In this document: piece after piece, positions 46,225 to 54,399 of the stretch
How positions within the stretch are numbered: the first letter of the stretch is position 1
Layout: each line of letters begins with the position of its first letter
Source: Ga0077555 sp963741565
Lineage (GTDB): Bacteria > Pseudomonadota > Alphaproteobacteria > Rhizobiales > Hyphomicrobiaceae
Direction: 5' to 3'
DNA length: 64,000 nucleotides
Assembly: GCA_963741565.1 (NCBI GenBank)
Contig: CAVUIK010000008.1
Span: 496,001-560,000, forward strand
Notes under the pieces: generated by a model
Databases searched by the model: none
What the model saw: only the letters and a program-made list of their open reading frames with translations
Told to the model about the DNA's origin: nothing
Position numbers and translations under genes: made by a program

Positions 46225-47484
46225 TCAGCCAGTCTTCTTTAGCGATCTGATGGCGCGGGCGAGGCGGGTGATGCCTTCCTTCAACTCGTCCTCTGTCACG
46301 GTCAGGGACGGGAGCATACGGATGACATTGTCCCCGGCCGACACGGTGAGCAGTTTCTCGGCCGTGCAGGCCTTCATGACGTCGCCAGCCGGATATGCGG
46401 CCTTCAAACGGACGCCGCCCAGCAACCCATGTCCGCGGATCTCCTCGACGGCATCAGGAAGCTCGTCCTTCAGACCTGCGAGCAGTTGCTTCAATCGCAA
46501 GCCCTTTTGCTGGACTCCGTCGAGGAACCCCTTTTCGAGCATCACATCGAGAACCGCATTGCCAACGGCGGTGGCGAGCGGATTGCCACCGAACGTCGAG
46601 CCATGCGTGCCCGCAACCATGCCCTTGGCAGCTTCCTTGGTCGCCAGGAACGCGCCGAGAGGGAAGCCCCCGCCGATGGCCTTGGCAATGGCCATGACAT
46701 CGGGCTTGGCGCCCGACCATTCATAGTGGAAGAGCTTGCCGGAGCGACCCATTCCCGACTGAACCTCGTCGAGAACAAGCAGCAACCCATGCTCGTCGCA
46801 CAACTTGCGCAGGCCCAGCATAAAGGCATCCGGGACGACGCGAACACCGCCCTCCATCTGCACCGGCTCGATCATGATCGCAGCGGTTTCGTTCGTTATC
46901 GCTTTGGCGACCGCGTCGAGGTCATAGCCCTTGAGCTGATCAAACCCTTCGGAGACCGGACCGAAGCCCTCAAGGTATTTGGCATTGCCGCCTGCGGCCA
47001 AGGTCGCGAGCGTGCGCCCATGGAACGCCCCTTCGAATGTGATGATCCGGTAGCGCTCGGGATGCCCGTCTGCCGACTGAAACTTCCGGGCGAGCTTGAT
47101 CGCGCCCTCGCAGGCCTCAGCGCCTGAGTTGCAGAAGAACACGCAATCGGCGAACGTCTCCTCGACCAGGCGTTCAGCAAGCCGCTCCTGGTTCTTCACG
47201 CGATAAAGGTTCGAGGTGTGCCACAGCTGTCCCGCCTGTTCCGTCAGCGCCGCGACCAGCTTCGGATGCGCATGACCGAGCGCATTCACGGCAATGCCGC
47301 TCGTGAAATCCAGGTAGCGATCGCCTGTCGTTGAAACCAGCCAGGACCCTTCGCCGCGCTCGAATACGACATCCTGGCGGCCGTAGGTCCCCATCACTGC
47401 GGGCGACGGGCCTTTCGATGGGCTCGATTTCGGCGCGGCCTTCCCGGCGGCTGGCTTACTGGCGGTTTTCGTGGGCGCGGCCAT
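46225..47484 (-). CDS. argD: Acetylornithine/succinyldiaminopimelate aminotransferase
   Basis: A 419-residue class III PLP aminotransferase with LDEVQSGMGRSGKLF, the PLP lysine in DVMAIAKAIGGGFPLGA, and THGSTFGGNPLATAVG. It converts acetyl-glutamate semialdehyde to acetylornithine. An Ala/Lys/Pro/Ser-rich extension of about 28 residues precedes the conserved PAVMGTYGRQD start. Ahead of the ATG is a hairpin with a T-run that could attenuate the operon argD-argF-hslO. Confidence 0.93.
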   Translation of the reverse strand: MAAPTKTASKPAAGKAAPKSSPSKGPSPAVMGTYGRQDVVFERGEGSWLVSTTGDRYLDFTSGIAVNALGHAHPKLVAALTEQAGQLWHTSNLYRVKNQERLAERLVEETFADCVFFCNSGAEACEGAIKLARKFQSADGHPERYRIITFEGAFHGRTLATLAAGGNAKYLEGFGPVSEGFDQLKGYDLDAVAKAITNETAAIMIEPVQMEGGVRVVPDAFMLGLRKLCDEHGLLLVLDEVQSGMGRSGKLFHYEWSGAKPDVMAIAKAIGGGFPLGAFLATKEAAKGMVAGTHGSTFGGNPLATAVGNAVLDVMLEKGFLDGVQQKGLRLKQLLAGLKDELPDAVEEIRGHGLLGGVRLKAAYPAGDVMKACTAEKLLTVSAGDNVIRMLPSLTVTEDELKEGITRLARAIRSLKKTG

Positions 47485-48026
47485 GGCGTAAATCCCGGAG
47501 ACAACGAAAAAAGCCGCCTTCGCCGGCGGCCGGATACGTGATCAATACGGCCACCTGCGACTTTCTGTCAATCGACGAGCGTTGCGCGCTCGCATCAATT
47601 CTGGGCCTTTCGCCATCAGGCAAGGCGCCGCAGACGAGGGCGTTCGACCAAAACATACAGCGAACGCAAATCAACCTGTGTCGGAACCGACACGGCCTAC
47701 TGTCAATGGGGCGGCCAAATCCGCCTTCGCCTTGTGCGAGCAATTCAGCCCATTGTATGGTCCCCGTCATCGAGCACGAGATGTGGCGCGTTTTCGCCGA
47801 TCCCGAGTTGCTCATACGGTAGCCGTCGTAGTTGCATCCGGTTGCCACAAGACCGTGCCTGTCGCCGGTCTGTCCAGCGTTTCTTGTCAGTTAGTCCGTG
47901 TTCGGCGCTTTGCCGGCTCGCCTGTTTGCGCGCACTCAGCGCCGCGACGGTGGCCGCACCTTGCGCCGGCAATGTCGACGTTCGCCCATTCGGCGACGCG
48001 ATGCTCTTCTGCGAGGAAGACGATCC
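47485..48026 (+). other. 542-base intergenic region between divergent argD and gcrA
   Basis: No protein gene is convincing here: the only long open frame (minus, about 47456-47848) runs into argD in another frame and lacks a ribosome site or family features. Apart from the hairpin at 47507-47530 no strong structure was seen. The region must hold divergent promoters; the length leaves room for a small RNA, but nothing supports one by eye. Confidence 0.5.
47507..47530 (-). terminator. Terminator-like hairpin in the argD leader, possible attenuator
   Basis: On the minus strand a 6-bp stem of only G-C pairs (47530-47525 with 47518-47513) is followed by six T (47512-47507) and then by the argD ATG only 22 bases further. 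A terminator at this place would sit between the promoter and argD. It could be a leader attenuator of arginine synthesis, or the terminator of an unseen minus-strand RNA. Confidence 0.5.
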
Positions 48027-48593
48027 ATGAGTTGGAACGACGAACGTGTTGAGCTCCTGAAGAAACTTTGGAGCGAAGGATTGAGCGCCAGCCAGATCGC
48101 CGGGCGCCTAGGGTCGGTGACCCGAAATGCCGTCATCGGCAAGGTGCACAGGCTTGGGCTGTCGGGTCGCGCGACAACCTCGCGGATGAAGAGCCACCGT
48201 CCGCGTCCGCGCAACAACAATGCCGTCAAGCGCGCGGCAAAGCCGCAATTCCGCAACGTCGGCAGCACGGCCCTGCGCGAACTTTATCAGAAGGACGCCG
48301 AGCCCTACGTCGCGCCGTTCGAGGAGCTGGTGATCCCCCTGAAGGAGCGCCGGAGCATCCAGTCGCTCGAGGAAAACAATTGCCGTTGGCCAATTGGCGA
48401 TCCTCAGGAGACTGAATTCCATTTCTGCGGAAAGAGCAAAGTGACGGGACTGCCGTACTGCGAGTTCCATGCCCGCCGCGCCTTCCAGCCACCGCAAGCC
48501 CGACGCAGCGGCGGAATGCCGTACGTGCGACGCGAGCTGCCGTCGCCGGTACCGGCCGCCGCCATCAAGTCCGACGAGCCCGCGGAGACCTGA
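48027..48593 (+). CDS. gcrA: GcrA cell cycle regulator
   Basis: A 188-residue protein. ATG 48027 follows GAGGAAGA. The DNA-binding start MSWNDERVELLKKLWSEGL and TRNAVIGKVHRLGLSGR is the hallmark of GcrA. The C-terminal part has the Cys/His pattern (ENNCRWPIGDP, FHFCGKSK, LPYCEFHARRA) seen in the sigma-interacting domain. GcrA binds GANTC sites methylated by CcrM and, with sigma-70, drives S-phase genes. The longer upstream frame has no family features. A strong terminator follows at 48658. Confidence 0.95.
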   Translation: MSWNDERVELLKKLWSEGLSASQIAGRLGSVTRNAVIGKVHRLGLSGRATTSRMKSHRPRPRNNNAVKRAAKPQFRNVGSTALRELYQKDAEPYVAPFEELVIPLKERRSIQSLEENNCRWPIGDPQETEFHFCGKSKVTGLPYCEFHARRAFQPPQARRSGGMPYVRRELPSPVPAAAIKSDEPAET

Positions 48594-48657
48594 GGCACGC
48601 CTGACGACGAGATTACTGTTCATCCAATTGAGGGATTGGCTGAGCAGCGGGGGAAGG

Positions 48658-48700
48658 GGAACCGGAAGCGCGGGGGTATCGCTTCCGGTTCCTTTTTTTT
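48658..48700 (+). terminator. Strong rho-independent terminator of gcrA
   Basis: A perfect 13-bp stem (48658-48670 with 48680-48692) with a 9-base loop is followed by eight T (48693-48700). It lies 64 bases after the gcrA stop codon. This is the clearest terminator in the window. Confidence 0.95.
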
Positions 48701-48818
48701 GCGCCAGGCGGAGAAACGCTGGAAACCTTCTCTTGCGATCGCCATTGCCCGGTTGCGCCCGTTCAAAGACAGTCGTTGTCTGTGCGGCAACCCGTGAGCA
48801 GTCGAATGGCCAAAATCA

Positions 48819-49712
48819 ATGTCAAGACCAGCAAGAGCGACCCTCGAGGTGGCTGCCATCAAGGGGTTCGACATCGATGATCCCAAGCTGCCCAAGGCGA
48901 TCGAAGAAGCCGCATTCGGAAGCGGCCGCTACCCTTTCGAGAAAAAGCTGAAGCGGGACACGTTCGAAGCCGAGCTGGTGCAGCTCCAGATCGAGCTGCT
49001 CAAGCTGCAGGCGCACATCGCCAAGACCAAAGATCGCCTGGTCATCGTCTTCGAGGGCCGCAACTCCGCGGGCAAAGGAACGTGCATCAGCCATTTCCGC
49101 GAACATCTCAATCCACGGACCGCTCATGTCGTTGCCCTCACCAAGCCATCCGAGGTCGAGCGGGGGCAATGGTACTTCCAGCGATACGCGGCCCACTTGC
49201 CGACCGCCGGCGAAATCGTCCTGTTCGATCGCTCCTGGTACAACCGGGCCGGTGTCGAGCGTGTGATGGGGTTCTGCACACCCGACCAACTCGCTGACTT
49301 CCTGCGCGAGGCGCCCGAATTTGAAGGTATGCTGGTTCGCGAAGGGATCCGCTTTTTCAAGATCTATCTCGAAATCGGCCGCGAGATGCAGCTATCGCGG
49401 TTCCACGAGCGCCGCCACGATCCATTGAAGCGGTGGAAGATCACCGACATCGATGTCGCGGCAATGTCCCGGTTTGACGATTACACCAAGGCGAAGGAGG
49501 ACATGTTCCGCTTTACGCACACCGCCGTCGCGCCCTGGACCGTTATTTTGTCCAACGATCAGCGGCGGGCCCGCCTCGAGTCCATTCGCTTGGTCCTTGC
49601 TGCCTTCGACTATGCCGGCAAAGACGCGAAAGTCGTGCGAGTGCCAGACCCGAAAATCGTCGGCTCTGGACCGGATTTCTTCTATCGACAGGCCACAGCG
49701 ACCGCTACATGA
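48819..49712 (+). CDS. ppk2: Polyphosphate kinase 2 family protein
   Basis: A 297-residue kinase that moves phosphate between polyphosphate and nucleotides. Walker A GRNSAGKGT, the lid-like GQWYFQRYAAHLP and Walker B LFDRSWYNRAGVERVMGF are complete; the N-terminal ELVQLQIELLKLQ helix is typical. The start is doubtful: ATG 48819 has no ribosome site, while ATG 48806 in the preceding frame gives a natural-looking MAKINVKTSKSD. A +1 base in the CCC at about 48841-48843 would explain this. Its 3' end overlaps the converging membrane gene by 8 bases. Confidence 0.92.
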   Translation: MSRPARATLEVAAIKGFDIDDPKLPKAIEEAAFGSGRYPFEKKLKRDTFEAELVQLQIELLKLQAHIAKTKDRLVIVFEGRNSAGKGTCISHFREHLNPRTAHVVALTKPSEVERGQWYFQRYAAHLPTAGEIVLFDRSWYNRAGVERVMGFCTPDQLADFLREAPEFEGMLVREGIRFFKIYLEIGREMQLSRFHERRHDPLKRWKITDIDVAAMSRFDDYTKAKEDMFRFTHTAVAPWTVILSNDQRRARLESIRLVLAAFDYAGKDAKVVRVPDPKIVGSGPDFFYRQATATAT

Positions 49713-51084
49713 CCCAGCGTGAGACGAGCGCCTGGATGCTTTTCCATGTTCCCTCGATCTTGCCCACGATCGCCGGGAGGCCCTGAGATACCTGCCACAC
49801 GACACCGGCTGCCGGGGGCAGCAACCGGAACAGAATGGCCCGAGCTTCCCGCCGGCCGAGATTGAGCTTCAACTGCTCGAGGTGCGAGATCCTGAAGATC
49901 GTGAGCGCCTCGCCCAGGCGCTGTTCCAACGGCACCTTGTCGGATGAGGCTGCACCCTCTTTCCGCGCCTTGGCATCGCGCCACATGGCTTGCGCAATCG
50001 AATTGCGCAACGCCAACGTTTCCGTCTCGACGGACTTGCGCACCTTCCGCCGCAACATCACCCAGGGGGGCACAAACCCTACGACCAGCAGCACGGCGGT
50101 GATCGCTAACCCCGCATAGTCCGTCAACTCGCCGCCGGTGTACCAAAGGTAGAAAATGGTGATCGCGCTGAATCCGAGAACGATGGTCGCGCCCTGCGTG
50201 CTCATCTGCAGAAACGGCTGGTAGTGCCGCTCGTGAACGACGAGCTCGATCGGCGATCGAAACGGCGCGTTCCGGATGATCGAAACATTCTTGATCAGGA
50301 AACTCACCAGCATCACCCAGATCAAGGCATTGAGGAACCATTCGAGGCACCACGTGCACCACATCCAGAGATCGACGAGCGCGGCCGCATTGTCCGGCCC
50401 CATCCGGTCGTAACGGCTCTGCGACCCCTGAATGTTGAGATAGTCGAAATAGCAGAACGGCATGGCGACCAGAAATGCCGCCACGAGCCCTGCCGGCCCG
50501 AGAACCCCGCGCACACCCTTCAACACGCGCGCCGTCGGCACATCGAGATGCTTGACGCCGGCCCGGAAATTTCTCGTGAAAGCTGTGATGAAAAGCCGAA
50601 CGGCAATCAAGTGGGCGGCGAGGTACAAGGGCATGAAGCGCCATTCCGCCGAGGCGAAAAACTTCATCCGGTCAGGAGCCAATGCGAGGCCGATCAACCA
50701 AGCGCCGACGACGAGACAGAGCACAAAGACGATGAAGGACTTGGGCTCGCTCGGAAAGAAGCGATCGATCGGGGCCAGTGCGGTGCCCTCGAGGGATAAC
50801 ACGTCTTCGTCGGCTGGTTCCGCCTTCGTCCCCAGCTTTTGCCGGACTGAAATCTGAGCAGCCGTTGCTTGATCTGGCGACGGGGACGCTTTTGGTTCCG
50901 CCAACTTTTTTGGTGGCCGCGTCCTAAAAAGTCGACCGCTCGTCCAGTGCTGGCGATCGATAAAGGTGATGGCCAGGACCGCCAGGATGCCGACGGCGAC
51001 GATCACCAGTCCGATCGTCAAATTGCCGCCTTGCAGCGCCGAAACGTAGGTCTTGATGCTGTCTATCGCCTGACGCCAGTCCAT
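49705..51084 (-). CDS. Multi-pass membrane protein of unknown function
   Basis: A 459-residue protein. An N-terminal helix (about residues 23-42) is followed by a polar linker of about 75 residues, then about six more hydrophobic helices between residues 118 and 350 and a C-terminal cytoplasmic amphipathic region. A notable conserved-looking segment is WMWCTWCLEWFLNALIWVM, rich in Trp/Cys, and VHERHYQPFLQM. I do not recognise the family. It is convergent with ppk2 (8-base overlap) and has the acyl-CoA dehydrogenase gene 67 bases upstream on the same strand. Confidence 0.75.
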   Translation of the reverse strand: MDWRQAIDSIKTYVSALQGGNLTIGLVIVAVGILAVLAITFIDRQHWTSGRLFRTRPPKKLAEPKASPSPDQATAAQISVRQKLGTKAEPADEDVLSLEGTALAPIDRFFPSEPKSFIVFVLCLVVGAWLIGLALAPDRMKFFASAEWRFMPLYLAAHLIAVRLFITAFTRNFRAGVKHLDVPTARVLKGVRGVLGPAGLVAAFLVAMPFCYFDYLNIQGSQSRYDRMGPDNAAALVDLWMWCTWCLEWFLNALIWVMLVSFLIKNVSIIRNAPFRSPIELVVHERHYQPFLQMSTQGATIVLGFSAITIFYLWYTGGELTDYAGLAITAVLLVVGFVPPWVMLRRKVRKSVETETLALRNSIAQAMWRDAKARKEGAASSDKVPLEQRLGEALTIFRISHLEQLKLNLGRREARAILFRLLPPAAGVVWQVSQGLPAIVGKIEGTWKSIQALVSRWVM

Positions 51085-51151
51085 ATCGTCTCGCTATCGT
51101 CGCCGCGCACCCCATGGAGGCACGCGTCGAGGCTGGAAGTAAGGCGCGACC

Positions 51152-52327
51152 CTATTTCGTTTCCTCGAAGAGTTCGCGGCCGATGAGCATGCGACGGATC
51201 TCGCTCGTCCCAGCGCCGATCTCGTAGAGCTTGGCGTCGCGCAACAGACGGCCAGTCGGGTAGTCGTTGATGTAGCCGTTGCCTCCGAGAATCTGGATCG
51301 CATCGAGGGCGAGCTTGGTTGCCTTCTCCGCCGCGAACAATATAGCGCCCGCCGAGTCTTTGCGCGTCGTCTCGCCCCGGTCGCAGGATTTGGCCACCGC
51401 ATAGACGTAAGCCTTGGCCGCATTCATCTCGGTGTACATGTCGGCGACCTTGCCTTGGATCAGTTGGAAGGTGCCAATGGGTTGGCCAAACTGCTTGCGC
51501 TCGTGGATGTAGGGAACGACCACGTCCATGGCGGCCTGCATGATGCCGAGCGGACCCGCGGCCAGCACCGCACGCTCATAGTCGAGGCCGGACATGAGCA
51601 CGTTGACACCCTTGCCAACCGCACCCAGGACGTTTTCCGCGGGCACTTCGCAGTCCTCGAACACGAGCTCGCCCGTCGAGGAGCCGCGCATCCCGAGCTT
51701 GTCGAGCTTCTGGGCAACCTTGAAGCCCTTGAATCCGGCTTCGACGAGGAAGGCCGTGATACCGCGCGAGCCGGCAGCCGGGTCGGTCTTGGCATAAACG
51801 ACGAGCACCTGCGCATCCGGGCTGTTGGTGATCCACATTTTGGTGCCATTGAGGACGTAGCGGTCGCCCTTCTTCTCCGCACGAAGCTGCATGGAGACGA
51901 CGTCGGAGCCGGCGCCCGACTCGCTCATGGCAAGCGATCCCACGTGTTCTCCGGAGATCAGTTTCGGGAGATATTTTCGCTTCTGCGCATCATTGCCGTT
52001 GCGCCGGATCTGATTAACGCAAAGGTTCGAATGCGCCCCATAGGAGAGGCCGACGGCGGCGGACGCGCGCGACATCTCCTCGACGGCAACACAATGCTCC
52101 AGGTAACCGAGGCCCGAACCGCCGTATTCCTCCTCGACCGTGATGCCGTGCAGCCCGAGATCGCCCATCTTGGGCCACAGCTCCCGGGGAAAACGGTCCG
52201 TCTTGTCGATCTCAGTCGCGATCGGCGCCACTTCGGCGAACGAAAAGGCCCGCACCGTCTGCCGGATCTGATCGGCCGTCTCGCCGAGGTCGAAGTTGAG
52301 TGTTGGATATTCGTTCGGAATGGACAT
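51152..52327 (-). CDS. ivd: Isovaleryl-CoA dehydrogenase
   Basis: A 391-residue acyl-CoA dehydrogenase of leucine degradation (start ATG 52327, MSIPNEYPTLNFD). FAD-binding blocks AMSESGAGSDVVSM and KMWITNSPDAQVLVVYAKT are present. The catalytic Glu fits the isovaleryl-type position in SGLDYERAVLAAGPLGIMQ, unlike straight-chain enzymes. The C-terminal QILGGNGYINDYPTGRLLRDAK and GTSEIRRMLIGREL are complete. No methylcrotonyl-CoA carboxylase genes are in the window. Confidence 0.92.
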   Translation of the reverse strand: MSIPNEYPTLNFDLGETADQIRQTVRAFSFAEVAPIATEIDKTDRFPRELWPKMGDLGLHGITVEEEYGGSGLGYLEHCVAVEEMSRASAAVGLSYGAHSNLCVNQIRRNGNDAQKRKYLPKLISGEHVGSLAMSESGAGSDVVSMQLRAEKKGDRYVLNGTKMWITNSPDAQVLVVYAKTDPAAGSRGITAFLVEAGFKGFKVAQKLDKLGMRGSSTGELVFEDCEVPAENVLGAVGKGVNVLMSGLDYERAVLAAGPLGIMQAAMDVVVPYIHERKQFGQPIGTFQLIQGKVADMYTEMNAAKAYVYAVAKSCDRGETTRKDSAGAILFAAEKATKLALDAIQILGGNGYINDYPTGRLLRDAKLYEIGAGTSEIRRMLIGRELFEETK

Positions 52328-52415
52328 GACGACGGCCCTCTGCATTTCGGATCAGGAAGACACCATATTGGGTTCGAAACCCTCCGCAAGTCTGCCAAAG
52401 CTGAGAGACGAGCCC

Positions 52416-52904
52416 ATGCCCGCCCCACCGCCCTCCGAGCTGGATCGTCCAAGCTCCCTTCCCTGGCCGCCAATCCTGCTGGCGCTCTCAGTCGCCGTCG
52501 CCTTGAGCATCGACCGATGGCTGGTCCCACTGCCGGTGCCATTCGCAGAAAGGGTGGCAGTCCAGATCAGCGGCTGGATTGTCCTGATGGCGGGAGCTGG
52601 CATTGCTGTTTGGGCGGCTCTGGCCTTCCGTGACCACAAGACGACGATCCGGCCAGACCGGCCCGCCGCTGCATTGATCGAACGTGGGCCATATGCGTGG
52701 TCTCGCAACCCGATTTATCTCGGCGAAGCGGTTGCACTGGTCGGCGCGTCGCTGGCCTTCAACCGGATGAGCCTGATTCTGGTTGCGCCTCTGTTCCTGG
52801 GGCTGGTCTGGCGGCTGGCCGTGCGGCCCGAAGAGGCTTATTTGGAGCGGGCGTTCGGCGACCGGTATCGAAGCTATCGGGATCGCGTCGGCCGCTGGAT
52901 CTGA
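52416..52904 (+). CDS. ICMT/PEMT-like membrane methyltransferase family protein
   Basis: A 162-residue membrane protein starting at ATG 52416 after GAGAGACGAG. About four hydrophobic helices (around residues 17-35, 51-68, 103-120, 121-135) and the RNPIYLG motif mark the isoprenylcysteine carboxyl methyltransferase/phospholipid methyltransferase family, which uses S-adenosylmethionine on lipid-like acceptors. The acceptor is unknown in bacteria. Confidence 0.82.
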   Translation: MPAPPPSELDRPSSLPWPPILLALSVAVALSIDRWLVPLPVPFAERVAVQISGWIVLMAGAGIAVWAALAFRDHKTTIRPDRPAAALIERGPYAWSRNPIYLGEAVALVGASLAFNRMSLILVAPLFLGLVWRLAVRPEEAYLERAFGDRYRSYRDRVGRWI

Positions 52905-52986
52905 GGTGGCTGGATTGCCGGCGCGCCAAACCATGGATTCGCCGGAATCCACCCCCATGTAGGAAGCCAGCAGGGAGGCAGGGCAT

Positions 52987-54387
52987 ATGCTGCAATCGAT
53001 CAAGTACCGCCGTGATCGGACCGTGGTAGGGGCCTCGTTGGCTGCACTTTGCCTGTTTGCCGTCGTTGGTCCGGCCGGCGCCCAAACCGCCAATCGCGAT
53101 GGTATCGCCGAGATTTTGAACCGTCAGCCTGATCAGCCGCGCCTGGCTCAGTCCAACCAGCCACCGGCCGGCCTGAAGAAGTTGCAGCCGTCAGCCTCGG
53201 CAGCCCCACCGGCCGCCCCGCCGCCTCCCGCCGCCGCCGCGCCTGCTGCGCCTGCCGAGGCGGCGAAGGACCCACGCGACGGCGATCCGGCTTTCGAGCA
53301 GGCGCAACGGCTGATGAAGGCCATCGACGCCGTTCTCCAGGACACGGCCCGCAATCGCGGCGATTTGCGCAAGTTGCCATCGAAAGACACATTTATCATA
53401 CCGCCGCTCTGGACCGAGACCAAAGAGGATCGGGAGAAGAAAGTCCGCGATCTTCTCGACGCAGCCCTCGGCATCGTGACGGACGTGCCCGTCGTCGACG
53501 TGCAGAAAAAGATCGAGACGCTTCGTAAGAACATCCACGAACTCGACGACCGCATCGTCAAGCTGCGCGAGAAGCAACTGACCGCGCCTAAGGACGGCAT
53601 GTTGCCGGGTTATGTGACCGATACGGTCGACAGCCTGACCAAGGACATCGAGGACACCAAAAAGCGCATCGAGAGTAACAAGGACGAGATCGCCAATGCC
53701 AAGGCGGACGTGCACGTGGCGCTGTCAAAGAGCGGCGTACATCTCGCCGCCGAGCAAGTCGATCTGCTGCTCGATGGCGTGCTGTCCGGCGATCTCGTGC
53801 GCCTGGTTGCCGTGTTCAACTCGGCTAAGGCTATCGACGGCCAGCTCGCCAAGCTGATGACGCAATCCGGCGAAAACATCGGCGCGGCGCGCAAGTATTT
53901 CGCCATGCATGCGGCCTTGTTTGCCATGTTGGTGCAGGCCCAGGACGGCCTGATCGGCAAGATCGACAAGCAGTTCCTGCCGAAGCTCGAGGCGATCACC
54001 AAGGACATCGCCGCCGCGCGCACCAAGACCAACGAACTGCTCAAGGCTGAGAACCGCCCCGACCAGCGGCGCGCGCTGGAGGCCAATCGCGAAAGCCAGA
54101 AGCTTGCCGAGGACGCTGCCAAGGGTTACCGCCGCTATCTTCTGCAGCAGCGCGAGCAAGTGGCGAAGGCGCGCAGCCGGGCCACGCACGATCTACGCAT
54201 TGCCGACAACACCTACGAAACCGTGGAGGCAAGCTTCCAATTGCGCGCGCTGATGAAGGACAGCTCGACCTCGTTCGAGGCCATCCAGAAGCTCGAAGCG
54301 CCGACGTTCGAGCAGATCTTCCGGAACGAGGAGCTGCGGCGCGAGTTCGAGAACCTGACGCGCAAGCTGGACGGACCGTCGAGCTGA
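52987..54387 (+). CDS. Secreted coiled-coil protein of unknown function
   Basis: A 466-residue protein. A signal peptide (ASLAALCLFAVVGPAGAQ) is followed by a Pro/Ala-rich linker (PAAPPPPAAAAPAAPAE) and long charged helices predicted to coil (about residues 170-250 and 330-420, e.g. KKIETLRKNIHELDDRIVKL and KDIEDTKKRIESNKDEI). GGGAGG lies before the ATG. I do not recognise the family. It may act in the periplasm. Gap to the ICMT-like gene is 82 bases, to the converging CaiB gene 12 bases. Confidence 0.78.
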   Translation: MLQSIKYRRDRTVVGASLAALCLFAVVGPAGAQTANRDGIAEILNRQPDQPRLAQSNQPPAGLKKLQPSASAAPPAAPPPPAAAAPAAPAEAAKDPRDGDPAFEQAQRLMKAIDAVLQDTARNRGDLRKLPSKDTFIIPPLWTETKEDREKKVRDLLDAALGIVTDVPVVDVQKKIETLRKNIHELDDRIVKLREKQLTAPKDGMLPGYVTDTVDSLTKDIEDTKKRIESNKDEIANAKADVHVALSKSGVHLAAEQVDLLLDGVLSGDLVRLVAVFNSAKAIDGQLAKLMTQSGENIGAARKYFAMHAALFAMLVQAQDGLIGKIDKQFLPKLEAITKDIAAARTKTNELLKAENRPDQRRALEANRESQKLAEDAAKGYRRYLLQQREQVAKARSRATHDLRIADNTYETVEASFQLRALMKDSSTSFEAIQKLEAPTFEQIFRNEELRREFENLTRKLDGPSS

Positions 54388-54399
54388 GCGCCAAGACAT

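Noticed and set aside
47456..47848. Minus-strand frame of about 130 codons in the argD-gcrA gap as a leader peptide gene
   Set aside because: No ribosome site, and its Arg-rich end lies after the hairpin and inside argD, not before the hairpin as a leader peptide would need.
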